In this document: positions 1 to 6,741 of the stretch, piece after piece | Layout of the letters: every line of letters begins with the position of its first letter | Numbering within the stretch: position 1 is the first letter of the stretch | DNA from: Bacteroidota bacterium | GTDB taxonomy: Bacteria; Bacteroidota; Bacteroidia; Bacteroidales; UBA10428 | DNA length: 6,741 nucleotides | Direction of reading: 5' to 3' | NCBI GenBank assembly: GCA_029268165.1 | Contig: JAJUGM010000186.1 | Location: forward strand, 1-6,741 | Translations under genes and position numbers: made by a program | The notes under the pieces: generated by a model | What the model was told of the DNA's origin: nothing | The model's input: only the letters and a program-made list of their open reading frames with translations | Database searches by the model: none

Positions 1-2937
1 AATTATGGTAATATTAAACCATATAGTTTTCATTTCCTGGCCGTTGAATATTTTGGTAGGTGTAAACATAATTGCTCTTCCATAATTTGAAACCGGCACC
101 TGATATATTCCATCTCTGAAGCGGATAAAGCGATCGCCTATTAATTCAATACGGTCATTAAATTCGCTGTTAGTGACAATTTTTTCGAGTTTATTATTGA
201 AATGATCATTTTTAAGCTTTTCAAATCCTTCTTCTCCAAGCGAATCAATAAGATGCTGCATTATTCTGTTTTTATACATTATTTGTGTTTCGTGCTTTTC
301 ATAGAAAAACATTTCAAGATAAGTAAGGTAATCATACACTTCCGGTATAATTGAGCTGCTTATAACACCATTATGTAATGAATCAATATATTCGAACGGA
401 AAGACATCCGGTTCGCCGGATACTGTTTTTAATTCTTTATATAGTATGCCTGAGAAAAAACGAAGGCTGTCGTTTCCGGGCTTCATCATGTTACACTTAT
501 TTAGTGTTTTCTTCAGTTCAGGTATCAGATAAAAAGCATAATAATTGGAACGGCTGATATTTCTGTCAATAGCCATAAAATTGCGCTGATATTGGTTTTC
601 TGTAAACTGATACACTGCCAGCGCCTCGTATCCCCATCTCGAGACCATAATTTCTGCTATCAGGGGTACATATTTGGTTTTTTCAAGATTAAGGTTATAA
701 TAAGAAATGACACCTCCGCCGAAAATTATCTGTAAGCCCAGAAAGAATGGCAGGAGTCTTTCATAGATTACACTGATTTTTTTGGCAGTCGAGGAAAACA
801 GTAAACCACATGCAACGCCGAAAGAAGCTACACTAAATAAAACCAGCCAGTATGGCAGAAGCATGCCTTTAATACCAAGAAATGCATTGCCAACAAGGGT
901 GTAGGTTAACGTTTGAATTGAAGCAATCAGCAAAAGGTATGTCAATTTTGAATTGATATAACTGAACCGGCTGAAATCAAGAAATTGTTCTTTCTGCAAT
1001 ATATTTTTTTCTTTCAATATCTCATTAGCGCTTAATACAACACCGAAGAACAGGCAGATTATAACACTGATGAACTGGTAGGCCGGAAGGTTAAGATTTT
1101 CGGCGAGGTTATATTTGCCATTTTCGGCATGACGTAGGAAAAAGCCCAGAAAAAGAGCAAAAAGCGGAGCACTTATTAGTGTGTAAATAAGATTTGTAAG
1201 GCGTGAAAATTTACATCTGAAATTTCTGATTGAAAAAATTAAGAATTGAGTTTCAAGGTTAGGTACTCTAATAATGCGCGTAGGGAAAACGGTTTTACTG
1301 GTCAGTTTTTTTCCTGATTTTTCACAACTGGTCAGGTAAAGTTGATGCCATTTTTCCGGTGTAAAGGCACGCTGTAGTTTATTGGTTTTGATATCGCATA
1401 CCTGATGATTAACCAGATCGATAATCACCGCCGGATCAATGGTTTCAAAATGCTGGTCTGCAAGCTTAAGATGCTGACTGAAAAATGAGGAAAGGTTGCT
1501 GGAGGTGCCGGTATATACAGGGTAACCGCCTTCATCGAGTATCCATATTTTATCAAAATAACCGAATATATTACTACCCACCTGGCTTATGGATGTAATC
1601 ACCAGTTTTCCCTCAAGTGTGTAATTATGCAACACTTTTATGACTTTGGCTGAATCGGTCATGCTGAGACCTGCTAATGCATTATCAACCAGCAGCAACT
1701 GAGGCTCGCGCAGCAACTCAAGCGCAATATTCAGAATCCTTCGCTGTCCAGGCTGTATGTTCTTGTCCAGTACGTTGCCAACTACCACGTTTTTTATTTC
1801 AGTCAATGATAAATCGACCAGAAGGCGTTCTATTTTCTGTCTTATTTCGCTATGGGTTAAATTGCTGTAATATAACCTGGCAGTCATCCAAAGATTGTCA
1901 AATACCGTAAGTTCGTCAAACAGCAAATCTTCTTCAGGGACAAAACCAATAATGTCTTTCAACAGATATCTGTTATTTCGGAGGTCGTAACCGTTTATTT
2001 CTATGTTTCCGTGATCAGGCAAAAGGTAACCTGCCAATAATTTTAATAAGGTTGATTTTCCTACACCTTCTTTTCCTACAATGCCAATAAGATTACCTGT
2101 TTGCTCCAGGGCATATATATTATGAATATTGCGGTTATGATCAGTCGGCGTGTATTTTATATTATTTACCGATAAAGTGATTGCCCGCTGTACATTCTGC
2201 TGAATATATTTTTGTTTTATGTCACTGTATGTGAGAATGCTCTGTCCGTTAAGCTTTACAGAGGTACCCGGCCCCACTATCAGAAAACGGCATTCATTGA
2301 GGTTGTACTTCGTTTTATCAGGCTGGTTATTCTCCATGCACCGTATGATAAATGACTGAACAGCCCTTACATACATTATCAGTAATTTTCCTTTGAAATT
2401 ATTAATAGACAGATAATTGACGTTTTTAAGCTGAGGTAGTTCACGGCCTTCAATCCACCTTCCTTCAAGCCTTTCAGATTGATCATCAGTTTCTGAAGAA
2501 AATATAACATATTCCGGAGAACTGATTGCTAAGGGGTCTTCTGTGGTAACAAAAAGTTTGTACCGAAGAAAGCTTTCTTCATCAATACCAAATATATTGG
2601 CTATCTTTTCGGGCAATATTGCCTTTCCGAAATCTTCGAAATACCTGGTTACATATAAAAGAATTAACAGAAACATTAACTGGTCTTCTTCACCTGAAGA
2701 GGCCTTTATATTTTCTGCAATTTCATGAACAAGCTCATCCTTCGTTTTATTGCTTTCTGTAATCTTATTGCCCATTTCATCCGACAGCTCAAGAAGTGCT
2801 GACTGGTCAATATCTGTAATAATAGTCTGCAGGCGGGAAATAAACGAACTAATAACAGCCTGCTTATCAGTGTCTTTCAGGGTTGATAAATAAATAGCAA
2901 TGAGTCTGATGAGCGATTTGTTAACAGATGCGTTCAT
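1..2937 (-). CDS. ABCG-like ABC-2 half-transporter with degenerate ATPase domain (3' end outside window)
   Basis: The frame is open from an ATG at 2937 to the left edge: 979 codons, no stop. Order of parts: a helical, TerB-like N-terminal region (about 1-130); a beta-rich, possibly FHA-like stretch (about 155-245); an ATP-binding cassette (about 260-480); then membrane segments near 584-603, 620-636, 662-685, 696-716 and 726-746, followed by a long hydrophilic, probably extracytoplasmic region from about 747 past the window edge. This is the layout of a Bacteroidota ABCG-like family; a last membrane helix is expected beyond the edge. Walker A is intact (GKEGVGKST, 288-296). Other elements deviate: the Q-loop reads VPEED (E335 for Gln), the signature IQPGQ (394-398) where the family has ISGGQ, Walker B ends LLLVDN (N419 for the catalytic Glu) and the H-switch reads SISQ (S451 for His). 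ATP binding looks possible, hydrolysis doubtful. Substrate unknown. Start: an in-frame stop lies upstream with no other in-frame ATG between; no good Shine-Dalgarno. The family assignment comes from recalled motifs, not a search; the TerB and FHA labels are tentative. Confidence 0.8.
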   Translation of the reverse strand, partial: MNASVNKSLIRLIAIYLSTLKDTDKQAVISSFISRLQTIITDIDQSALLELSDEMGNKITESNKTKDELVHEIAENIKASSGEEDQLMFLLILLYVTRYFEDFGKAILPEKIANIFGIDEESFLRYKLFVTTEDPLAISSPEYVIFSSETDDQSERLEGRWIEGRELPQLKNVNYLSINNFKGKLLIMYVRAVQSFIIRCMENNQPDKTKYNLNECRFLIVGPGTSVKLNGQSILTYSDIKQKYIQQNVQRAITLSVNNIKYTPTDHNRNIHNIYALEQTGNLIGIVGKEGVGKSTLLKLLAGYLLPDHGNIEINGYDLRNNRYLLKDIIGFVPEEDLLFDELTVFDNLWMTARLYYSNLTHSEIRQKIERLLVDLSLTEIKNVVVGNVLDKNIQPGQRRILNIALELLREPQLLLVDNALAGLSMTDSAKVIKVLHNYTLEGKLVITSISQVGSNIFGYFDKIWILDEGGYPVYTGTSSNLSSFFSQHLKLADQHFETIDPAVIIDLVNHQVCDIKTNKLQRAFTPEKWHQLYLTSCEKSGKKLTSKTVFPTRIIRVPNLETQFLIFSIRNFRCKFSRLTNLIYTLISAPLFALFLGFFLRHAENGKYNLAENLNLPAYQFISVIICLFFGVVLSANEILKEKNILQKEQFLDFSRFSYINSKLTYLLLIASIQTLTYTLVGNAFLGIKGMLLPYWLVLFSVASFGVACGLLFSSTAKKISVIYERLLPFFLGLQIIFGGGVISYYNLNLEKTKYVPLIAEIMVSRWGYEALAVYQFTENQYQRNFMAIDRNISRSNYYAFYLIPELKKTLNKCNMMKPGNDSLRFFSGILYKELKTVSGEPDVFPFEYIDSLHNGVISSSIIPEVYDYLTYLEMFFYEKHETQIMYKNRIMQHLIDSLGEEGFEKLKNDHFNNKLEKIVTNSEFNDRIELIGDRFIRFRDGIYQVPVSNYGRAIMFTPTKIFNGQEMKTIWFNITII

Positions 2938-2980
2938 GTAACATTTTACCTGGTTTTGTAAAATTAAACAAATTAAATGA

Positions 2981-3004
2981 AAACCTTATAAGTCTGTAAG
3001 GTTT
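2981..3004. repeat. Short inverted repeat related to the adjacent terminator
   Basis: AAACCTTA (2981-2988) and TAAGGTTT (2997-3004) form a perfect 8-bp stem around an 8-base loop. The outer bases (AAACCTTATA at one end, TAAGGTTT at the other) are identical to those of the larger hairpin at 3023-3063, so this looks like a shorter variant of the same repeat. It sits 43 bases upstream of the ABC transporter start, in its probable 5' leader or promoter area. No T-run follows it on the minus strand long enough to call it a terminator. Confidence 0.6.
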
Positions 3005-3015
3005 ATGCAGAGGTT

Positions 3016-3063
3016 AAAAAAAATTAAAACCTTATAGGTTTCCAAAACCTATAAGGTTTTAAT
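3016..3063 (-). terminator. Intrinsic terminator of asnA built from a palindromic repeat
   Basis: Bases 3023-3041 and 3045-3063 are perfectly complementary: a 19-bp stem with a 3-base loop. Read on the minus strand the stem is followed at once by a run of eight T's (3023-3016, the first shared with the stem base). It starts 22 bases after the asnA stop. Hairpin plus U-tract fits a Rho-independent terminator. Each arm is itself nearly palindromic (AAACCT-TAT-AGGTTT), so the element may be a dispersed repeat recruited as a terminator. It would separate asnA transcription from the ABC transporter gene downstream. Confidence 0.8.
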
Positions 3064-3085
3064 GTATTGTTGTTTTTATTTATGA

Positions 3086-4126
3086 CTATAAGAGGAAGAT
3101 ATTATTCTTTTTGCATAAATCCTGCATTTCTTTTGGCCACAGGCATGATTGCACCTCACCGATATGAGCTTTACGCAGGAAAAACATACAGATTCTCGAT
3201 TGGCCTATCCCGCCTCCTATTGATAACGGAAGGTCTCCATTGATCAGGCGTTTGTGAAAGAATAAGGTTTTTCTGTCGTTTGTCCCTGTTATTTCCAGCT
3301 GCCTGATCAGTGCATCCTTATCAACTCTTATACCCATTGAGGATACTTCAAAAGCACTGTCAAGTACAGGGTTCCACAGAATAATATCGCCATTTAGTCC
3401 TTTATAGCCATTTTCAGTTGGCGTAGTCCAGTCGTCATAATCTGGAGCCCTTCCATCGTGAGGTTTACCATCGGCCAGAACACTGCCTATACCGATAACG
3501 AAAATTGCGCCATGTTTTTTTACTGCCCTGAGTTCCCTTTCTCTCGGATCAAGGTCAGGATACATTTGCTGAAGTTCTTCAGAATGAATAAATGTAATGT
3601 CGCCGGGCAAAACGGGTTTTATTACACTGTAGTTTTCATAAACTACATACTCAGTGCGTTTGAGCGCTTCATATATTTTTCGCACAATATATTTCAGAAA
3701 TTCAATGTTGCGTTCTTTACGGTTTATCACCCTTTCCCAGTCCCATTGATCAACATAAAGCGAATGAATATTGCTCAGTTCTTCATCAGGCCTAATGGCA
3801 TTCATGTCAGTATATATACCATAACCTTCAGGAATGCCATAGTCAGCAAGAGCCATACGTTTCCATTTGGCCAGAGAATTGACGATTTCAGCAACTATAT
3901 CATCCATATCTTTTACAGGAAATGATACTTTCCTTTCAATACCGTTAAGGTCGTCATTAATGCCGGTACCTTTTTGTACAATTAACGGGGCTGTAACTCT
4001 GCGAAGATTGAGTTCGGCCGATAGTTGTTGCTGAAAGGTGTCTTTCACCAGTTTAATTGCTCTTTCAGTCTGATAAAGATCAAGCAGGCTTTTATAGCCT
4101 TTAGGAATTATCAATGGTTTACTCAT
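3086..4126 (-). CDS. asnA: Aspartate-ammonia ligase (asparagine synthetase A)
   Basis: AsnA makes asparagine from aspartate, ammonia and ATP, releasing AMP and pyrophosphate; it is cytosolic, homodimeric and has a class II aminoacyl-tRNA synthetase-like fold. The 346-residue product is close in length to the 330-residue E. coli enzyme and matches it along its whole length: RRVTAPL (42-48), GTGINDDLNG (53-62, with D58 aligning to E. coli D46), NSLAKWKR (83-90), YTDMNAIRPDE (105-115), HSLYVDQWDWE (121-131), RAPDYDDW (226-233), NGDIILWNPV (245-254), SSMGIRVD (262-269) and GGGIGQSR (304-311). No key motif is missing. The ATG at 4126 matches the expected N-terminus; no clear Shine-Dalgarno precedes it. 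It lies 61 bases after rlmB with a candidate promoter in the gap, and ends in TAG just before a strong hairpin terminator, so it is probably transcribed as its own unit with some possible read-through from rlmB. Confidence 0.97.
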   Translation of the reverse strand: MSKPLIIPKGYKSLLDLYQTERAIKLVKDTFQQQLSAELNLRRVTAPLIVQKGTGINDDLNGIERKVSFPVKDMDDIVAEIVNSLAKWKRMALADYGIPEGYGIYTDMNAIRPDEELSNIHSLYVDQWDWERVINRKERNIEFLKYIVRKIYEALKRTEYVVYENYSVIKPVLPGDITFIHSEELQQMYPDLDPRERELRAVKKHGAIFVIGIGSVLADGKPHDGRAPDYDDWTTPTENGYKGLNGDIILWNPVLDSAFEVSSMGIRVDKDALIRQLEITGTNDRKTLFFHKRLINGDLPLSIGGGIGQSRICMFFLRKAHIGEVQSCLWPKEMQDLCKKNNIFLL

Positions 4127-4154
4127 ATATCAGGAATTATTGATTAATTTTTTA

Positions 4155-4186
4155 TAAAAGTATAAACATATCGTTAAAATTACAAA
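4155..4186 (-). promoter_or_regulatory. Candidate Bacteroidota-type promoter for asnA
   Basis: On the minus strand TTTG (4186-4183) is followed after 20 bases by TACTTTTA (4162-4155), a 7 of 8 match to the -7 consensus TAnnTTTG. The spacing fits the -33/-7 promoters known from Bacteroides. It ends 28 bases before the asnA ATG, giving a short leader. The -33 box abuts the rlmB stop codon. AT-rich sequence makes chance matches easy, so this is a moderate call. Confidence 0.5.
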
Positions 4187-4187
4187 A

Positions 4188-4952
4188 TCAAAGATTTTTT
4201 ATATATAGCCTTTGCCTTACAGCCTCATACATTATTACAGAAGCAGCCACGCTGACATTTAGTGATGATATAGTTCCAAACAGGGGTATCCTGATTACCT
4301 GATCAGATAATTGCAGCAGTTTTCTGTTTATTCCAGAGTCTTCTGAACCCATAATCAGGGCTGTTGGTCTGCTGAAATCGGCCTGATATAATGTCAGTTC
4401 GGCTTTTTCAGTAGCCGAAATAATCTGGAGGCCGCTGTCTTTTAGAAATTTTACTGATTCAGCGAGGTTTGCTGAGCGACAGACAGGGAGAAAATGAAGG
4501 GCACCTGATGATGTTTTTATCGCATCAGCATTAATTTGCGCCGAACCTGATGAAGGAATCAGTATGGCATGAAAACCAGCACATTCAGCAGTCCTGGCAA
4601 TTGCCCCCATATTCCGGACATCAGTGATATGGTCAAGGATAAGTATTAGCGGCAGTTTTCCAGTTTCAAATAAAGATGGTATTAATTTTTCAACATCAGA
4701 ATAGTCAATTACAGTTAACTGGGCTATTATGCCCTGATGATTCTTGCGGCACATACGGTTAAGTTTTTCCAGCGGGACAAACTGGAATGGGATTTTTTTT
4801 TCGCGTATTGTACCAATCAGGCCGGGTATTGAATCATTACTAATGCCTTTTTTAAGATAAATTTTATCTATTTCCTTTCCTGAATGTAATGCTTCCATCA
4901 CAGGATGAAATCCAAAAATGTAATTTGCTGATTCTTTCACTGTTATTTGCAT
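4188..4952 (-). CDS. rlmB: SpoU/TrmH-family 23S rRNA 2'-O-methyltransferase, RlmB-like
   Basis: It transfers a methyl group from S-adenosylmethionine to a ribose 2'-OH of RNA; RlmB modifies G2251 in the peptidyl-transferase region of E. coli 23S rRNA. The 254-residue protein has an N-terminal substrate-binding domain (about 10-82; YIFGFHPVMEAL at 11-22, RKNHQGIIA at 69-77) and a C-terminal SPOUT methyltransferase domain (about 101-246). The three SpoU motifs are visible: LDHITDVRNMGAIARTA (106-122, with N114 and R120), IMGSEDSGI (200-208), and IPLFGTISSLNVSVA (222-236, with N232), which forms the knotted cofactor site. The usual DP of motif 1 is DV here, a mild deviation. The ATG at 4952 overlaps the stop of the GWxTD gene by one base (TAATG), which suggests translational coupling and supports this start. 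The RlmB assignment over other SpoU members rests on length and the N-terminal domain; the exact target nucleotide is inferred. Confidence 0.85.
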   Translation of the reverse strand: MQITVKESANYIFGFHPVMEALHSGKEIDKIYLKKGISNDSIPGLIGTIREKKIPFQFVPLEKLNRMCRKNHQGIIAQLTVIDYSDVEKLIPSLFETGKLPLILILDHITDVRNMGAIARTAECAGFHAILIPSSGSAQINADAIKTSSGALHFLPVCRSANLAESVKFLKDSGLQIISATEKAELTLYQADFSRPTALIMGSEDSGINRKLLQLSDQVIRIPLFGTISSLNVSVAASVIMYEAVRQRLYIKNL

Positions 4953-6235
4953 TACTCAAACATAAATATCCTTCCGCTGCGCCATGTATCAATAGCTTGC
5001 CGCCAGAAGGTTTCAAAACTCTCTGATCGCTGTAAAACGTAATTCTGGTTTGTATAAGGAGAAGGAGTATAAACAAACGTGAAATTAAGTGAAGTATTGA
5101 AATTATTAGTGTAATAAATCCACTTTTCAGTTCCGGCTAATCTTGAAACAGCCTGCGGAGGGCCGTAAATAAGGTAAATCATGCCCCTATCAGTTTTCCA
5201 GCCTGGTTTAAACGAAGTAAAATAATAATTTGCAAAATACGCCCGGTTATAGTAAATTCTGATCAGTTCACGGGCCTGGTCGAGTTTATTATTTGCCAGC
5301 CCTGCCCAGAACTTGTCAACGGCTAATTTCAGATTATCAGCATTCTTAATTTTCTCATATTCAGCAGATGAACTCAGATAGGCAATCGGGTCAACCATTT
5401 GTTTTACCTTTTTAATTCTCGGATAGTCATCGCCAAAATTTAAAACGGTTAATCCTTCAGTTAATGTTGTATCGAACCTGATAACATATATACCTTCATA
5501 TCCGAGCTGATAACGGGTGTTTTTGTTATATTTAAGTATCCATAAACTATCAGGCTTATTCATAAATTCTCTTTCGCGGGCAAGTGAAAAGGAAGGCCGG
5601 GGCAGGGGAGGGTCAGACCCGTAATATGATATATATACAAGGCTGAATGTATCAATCCGGTGTTCAAATTTAAAAGGGTTATTGCCTACAATAAACGGCT
5701 CAAATACAGGAATATTCTGTGCAGCCTCCGTAATAAGAAAGTTTTGCTGGGAATACACCGTTGTTTTATTTACCATCAGGAAACTTATGTTTTCTTCATT
5801 TCTTATTTTGTCTGTTGCGCTGATTCTTAATTCATACAATTTACCGGTTTCTGTTTTAAGCGGAATCCGGGTAAAAAACTTTTTATCTGCATTTTCCTTG
5901 TAAATGGTGTAACGGTATGACCCCGAATCAGCCATTGTGGTTGTCCCCTGTTCTTTTACTTCATTTAGCTGAAATCTTATACTTAGTCTGGCCATCATTT
6001 TTTGCTCGGCATTGGCATCGCTAAATAATAATTCCGATGGGAATATTTTTACCATTAGTATTGATGAATTATCAGAATTATGGTACACCATATAAGCCGG
6101 ATGCATCTTAGTAGTACCCGGATTGTACATGGCTGATTTCATGCCGGTTTGCGGCCTGACAATATTGGCCGGAGGCTTCGAACAGGCAACTGTCAGAAAT
6201 AGAGCCAGTAAGTTGATTAATAGTAACCGGTTCAT
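4952..6235 (-). CDS. GWxTD-domain lipoprotein of unknown function
   Basis: The 427-residue protein starts with a lipoprotein signal: MNR, a hydrophobic stretch, then LTVAC with the probable lipidated cysteine at residue 18. The residues after it (SKPPAN) lack the acidic export signal known from Bacteroidota surface lipoproteins, so a periplasm-facing location is the better guess. The middle (about 40-280) looks beta-rich. Near the C-terminus is GWKTDRGMIYLIYGPP (345-360), the hallmark of the GWxTD domain, a family largely of Bacteroidota with no established biochemical role that I know of. The protein ends in an aromatic-rich tail. A candidate promoter lies just upstream, the ABC-F gene ends 37 bases before the start, and the stop overlaps the rlmB start, so it is probably co-translated with rlmB. 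The preceding AAAAG is a weak ribosome site at best. Family membership is confident; function is not assigned. Confidence 0.9.
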   Translation of the reverse strand: MNRLLLINLLALFLTVACSKPPANIVRPQTGMKSAMYNPGTTKMHPAYMVYHNSDNSSILMVKIFPSELLFSDANAEQKMMARLSIRFQLNEVKEQGTTTMADSGSYRYTIYKENADKKFFTRIPLKTETGKLYELRISATDKIRNEENISFLMVNKTTVYSQQNFLITEAAQNIPVFEPFIVGNNPFKFEHRIDTFSLVYISYYGSDPPLPRPSFSLAREREFMNKPDSLWILKYNKNTRYQLGYEGIYVIRFDTTLTEGLTVLNFGDDYPRIKKVKQMVDPIAYLSSSAEYEKIKNADNLKLAVDKFWAGLANNKLDQARELIRIYYNRAYFANYYFTSFKPGWKTDRGMIYLIYGPPQAVSRLAGTEKWIYYTNNFNTSLNFTFVYTPSPYTNQNYVLQRSESFETFWRQAIDTWRSGRIFMFE

Positions 6236-6263
6236 CTTTTAACTTGCTATTGATGCGTTATTA

Positions 6264-6271
6264 CAAAGGTA
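6264..6271 (-). promoter_or_regulatory. Candidate -7 promoter element for the GWxTD-rlmB pair
   Basis: TACCTTTG (minus strand, 6271-6264) is an exact match to the Bacteroidota -7 consensus TAnnTTTG. It starts one base after the ABC-F stop codon and ends 28 bases before the GWxTD ATG, a sensible leader length. About 20 bases upstream there is no clear TTTG; the best is a weak GTT inside the ABC-F coding end. No terminator is visible between the two genes, so read-through from ABC-F is also possible. Confidence 0.45.
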
Positions 6272-6272
6272 T

Positions 6273-6741
6273 TTATTTTCTGGTATTTTTAACTATTTCC
6301 AGTTCATCATGCTGTTTTTCCCATTGCACAAACAGTTCCTCCAGTTCATTACGAAGTTGCTGATAGTGTTTATAAAGGTCTGTATTATCTGATTTTTCAA
6401 TTTTGGCCAGGGGATCTGAAAAACGGGCTTCAATACTACTGATTTGTTTTTCAATTTCTTCAATGCGTTGTTCTGTTCTATTAATCTGGTTTGTTATTTT
6501 TCTTAGTTCTTTTTCATATTCTTTCTTTTCAAGAAATGCAGCCTTGCTTGCCGATTCTTCTTTTTTTGATGATGTTATTGCATGTTGGTGATCCGGTTTC
6601 CGATCAAGTTCTTGTAAGGACTCAATTTTTTTTCTTTCAAGAAAATCATATATGCCTCCCAGATATTCTTTTACTTTCCGGTTTTTAAACTCATACACTT
6701 TATGAACAAGACCATCCAGGAAATCACGGTCATGTGAAACC
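6273..6741 (-). CDS. ABC-F family ATPase, C-terminal part (5' end outside window)
   Basis: Reading from the right edge (first full codon at 6740) the frame gives VSHDRDFLDGLVHKVYEF and runs to TAA at 6275-6273, 155 codons. VSHDRDFL is the H-switch at the end of the second ATPase domain of ABC-F proteins, the soluble two-cassette ATPases that act on the ribosome (EttA, Uup, YheS and antibiotic-resistance types). It is followed by the usual YLGGIYDFLERKK stretch and then by a charged C-terminal extension of about 120 residues. The part from roughly EKELRKITNQI onward, rich in E, K, Q and I/L, looks like a two-stranded coiled coil with a turn near ARFSDP, as in Uup- and YheS-like proteins. I cannot say which ABC-F subfamily this is because both cassettes and the linker lie outside the window. 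The GTG at 6698 is internal to this gene and not its start. Neighbours GWxTD and rlmB follow in the same direction. Confidence 0.9.
   Translation of the reverse strand, partial: VSHDRDFLDGLVHKVYEFKNRKVKEYLGGIYDFLERKKIESLQELDRKPDHQHAITSSKKEESASKAAFLEKKEYEKELRKITNQINRTEQRIEEIEKQISSIEARFSDPLAKIEKSDNTDLYKHYQQLRNELEELFVQWEKQHDELEIVKNTRK

Noticed and set aside
1677..1910. 77-codon plus-strand frame
   Set aside because: It is antisense to the ATPase signature and Walker B coding region of the ABC transporter and has no recognisable features.
2921..2944. Seven-codon out-of-frame ATG frame overlapping the ABC transporter start
   Set aside because: It could act as an upstream frame, but it has no ribosome site of its own and such short frames are expected by chance.
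2955..2980. Possible promoter for the ABC transporter (TAATTTTA on the minus strand)
   Set aside because: The -7-like box matches 7 of 8 bases, but no TTTG lies at the right distance upstream, and the region is so AT-rich that the match is weak evidence.
2981..3063. CRISPR array or insertion-sequence ends
   Set aside because: There are only two unequal hairpins, no regularly spaced spacers, no transposase and no target duplication that I can see.
3458..3925. 155-codon open frame on the plus strand, antisense to asnA
   Set aside because: It lies entirely within the well-matched asnA gene, its translation resembles no family I know, and it has low-complexity aromatic composition typical of an antisense shadow.
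4864..5076. 70-codon minus-strand frame spanning the GWxTD-rlmB junction
   Set aside because: It overlaps two confident genes in another frame and its product is unremarkable; the TAATG junction explains the region.
6273..6698. Separate small coiled-coil protein starting at the GTG at 6698
   Set aside because: The frame continues upstream without a stop to the window edge and encodes the ABC-F H-switch VSHDRDFL, so this is only the tail of a larger gene.

Overview
The window is AT-rich (roughly 60% A+T by eye) bacterial chromosome, almost certainly from the phylum Bacteroidota. The evidence is a GWxTD-domain lipoprotein, a Bacteroidota-type ABCG-like transporter with an N-terminal helical extension, candidate promoters resembling TAnnTTTG with an upstream TTTG, and start codons without a clear Shine-Dalgarno sequence. 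I cannot assign it below phylum or class. All five genes lie on the minus strand, so transcription runs from high to low coordinates.

Layout in transcription order. (1) 6741-6273: the 3' end of an ABC-F ATPase gene, entering from outside the window at its H-switch. (2) 6235-4952: a GWxTD-domain lipoprotein. (3) 4952-4188: a SpoU/TrmH-type rRNA 2'-O-methyltransferase, RlmB-like, whose start overlaps the stop of the previous gene (TAATG). (4) 4126-3086: asnA, aspartate-ammonia ligase, behind its own likely promoter. (5) A 148-bp gap holding two related inverted repeats; the larger, followed by eight T's, looks like the terminator of asnA. (6) 2937-1: a large ABC-2/ABCG-type half-transporter, open at the left edge (979 codons visible).

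The first three genes look like one co-directional cluster. Two of them act on the ribosome (ABC-F and RlmB); the lipoprotein between them is of unknown function and is tied to rlmB by overlap. asnA supplies asparagine from aspartate and free ammonia and appears transcriptionally semi-independent.

The most notable observation is in the last gene. Its fold-level family match is good and Walker A is intact, but four other ATPase elements are altered: Q-loop Gln to Glu, signature Ser-Gly to Gln-Pro, catalytic Glu after Walker B to Asn, and H-switch His to Ser. It therefore looks like a degenerate, probably non-hydrolysing member of its family. I saw no CRISPR array, insertion sequence, tRNA or rRNA, and no gene-free stretch above 300 bases.
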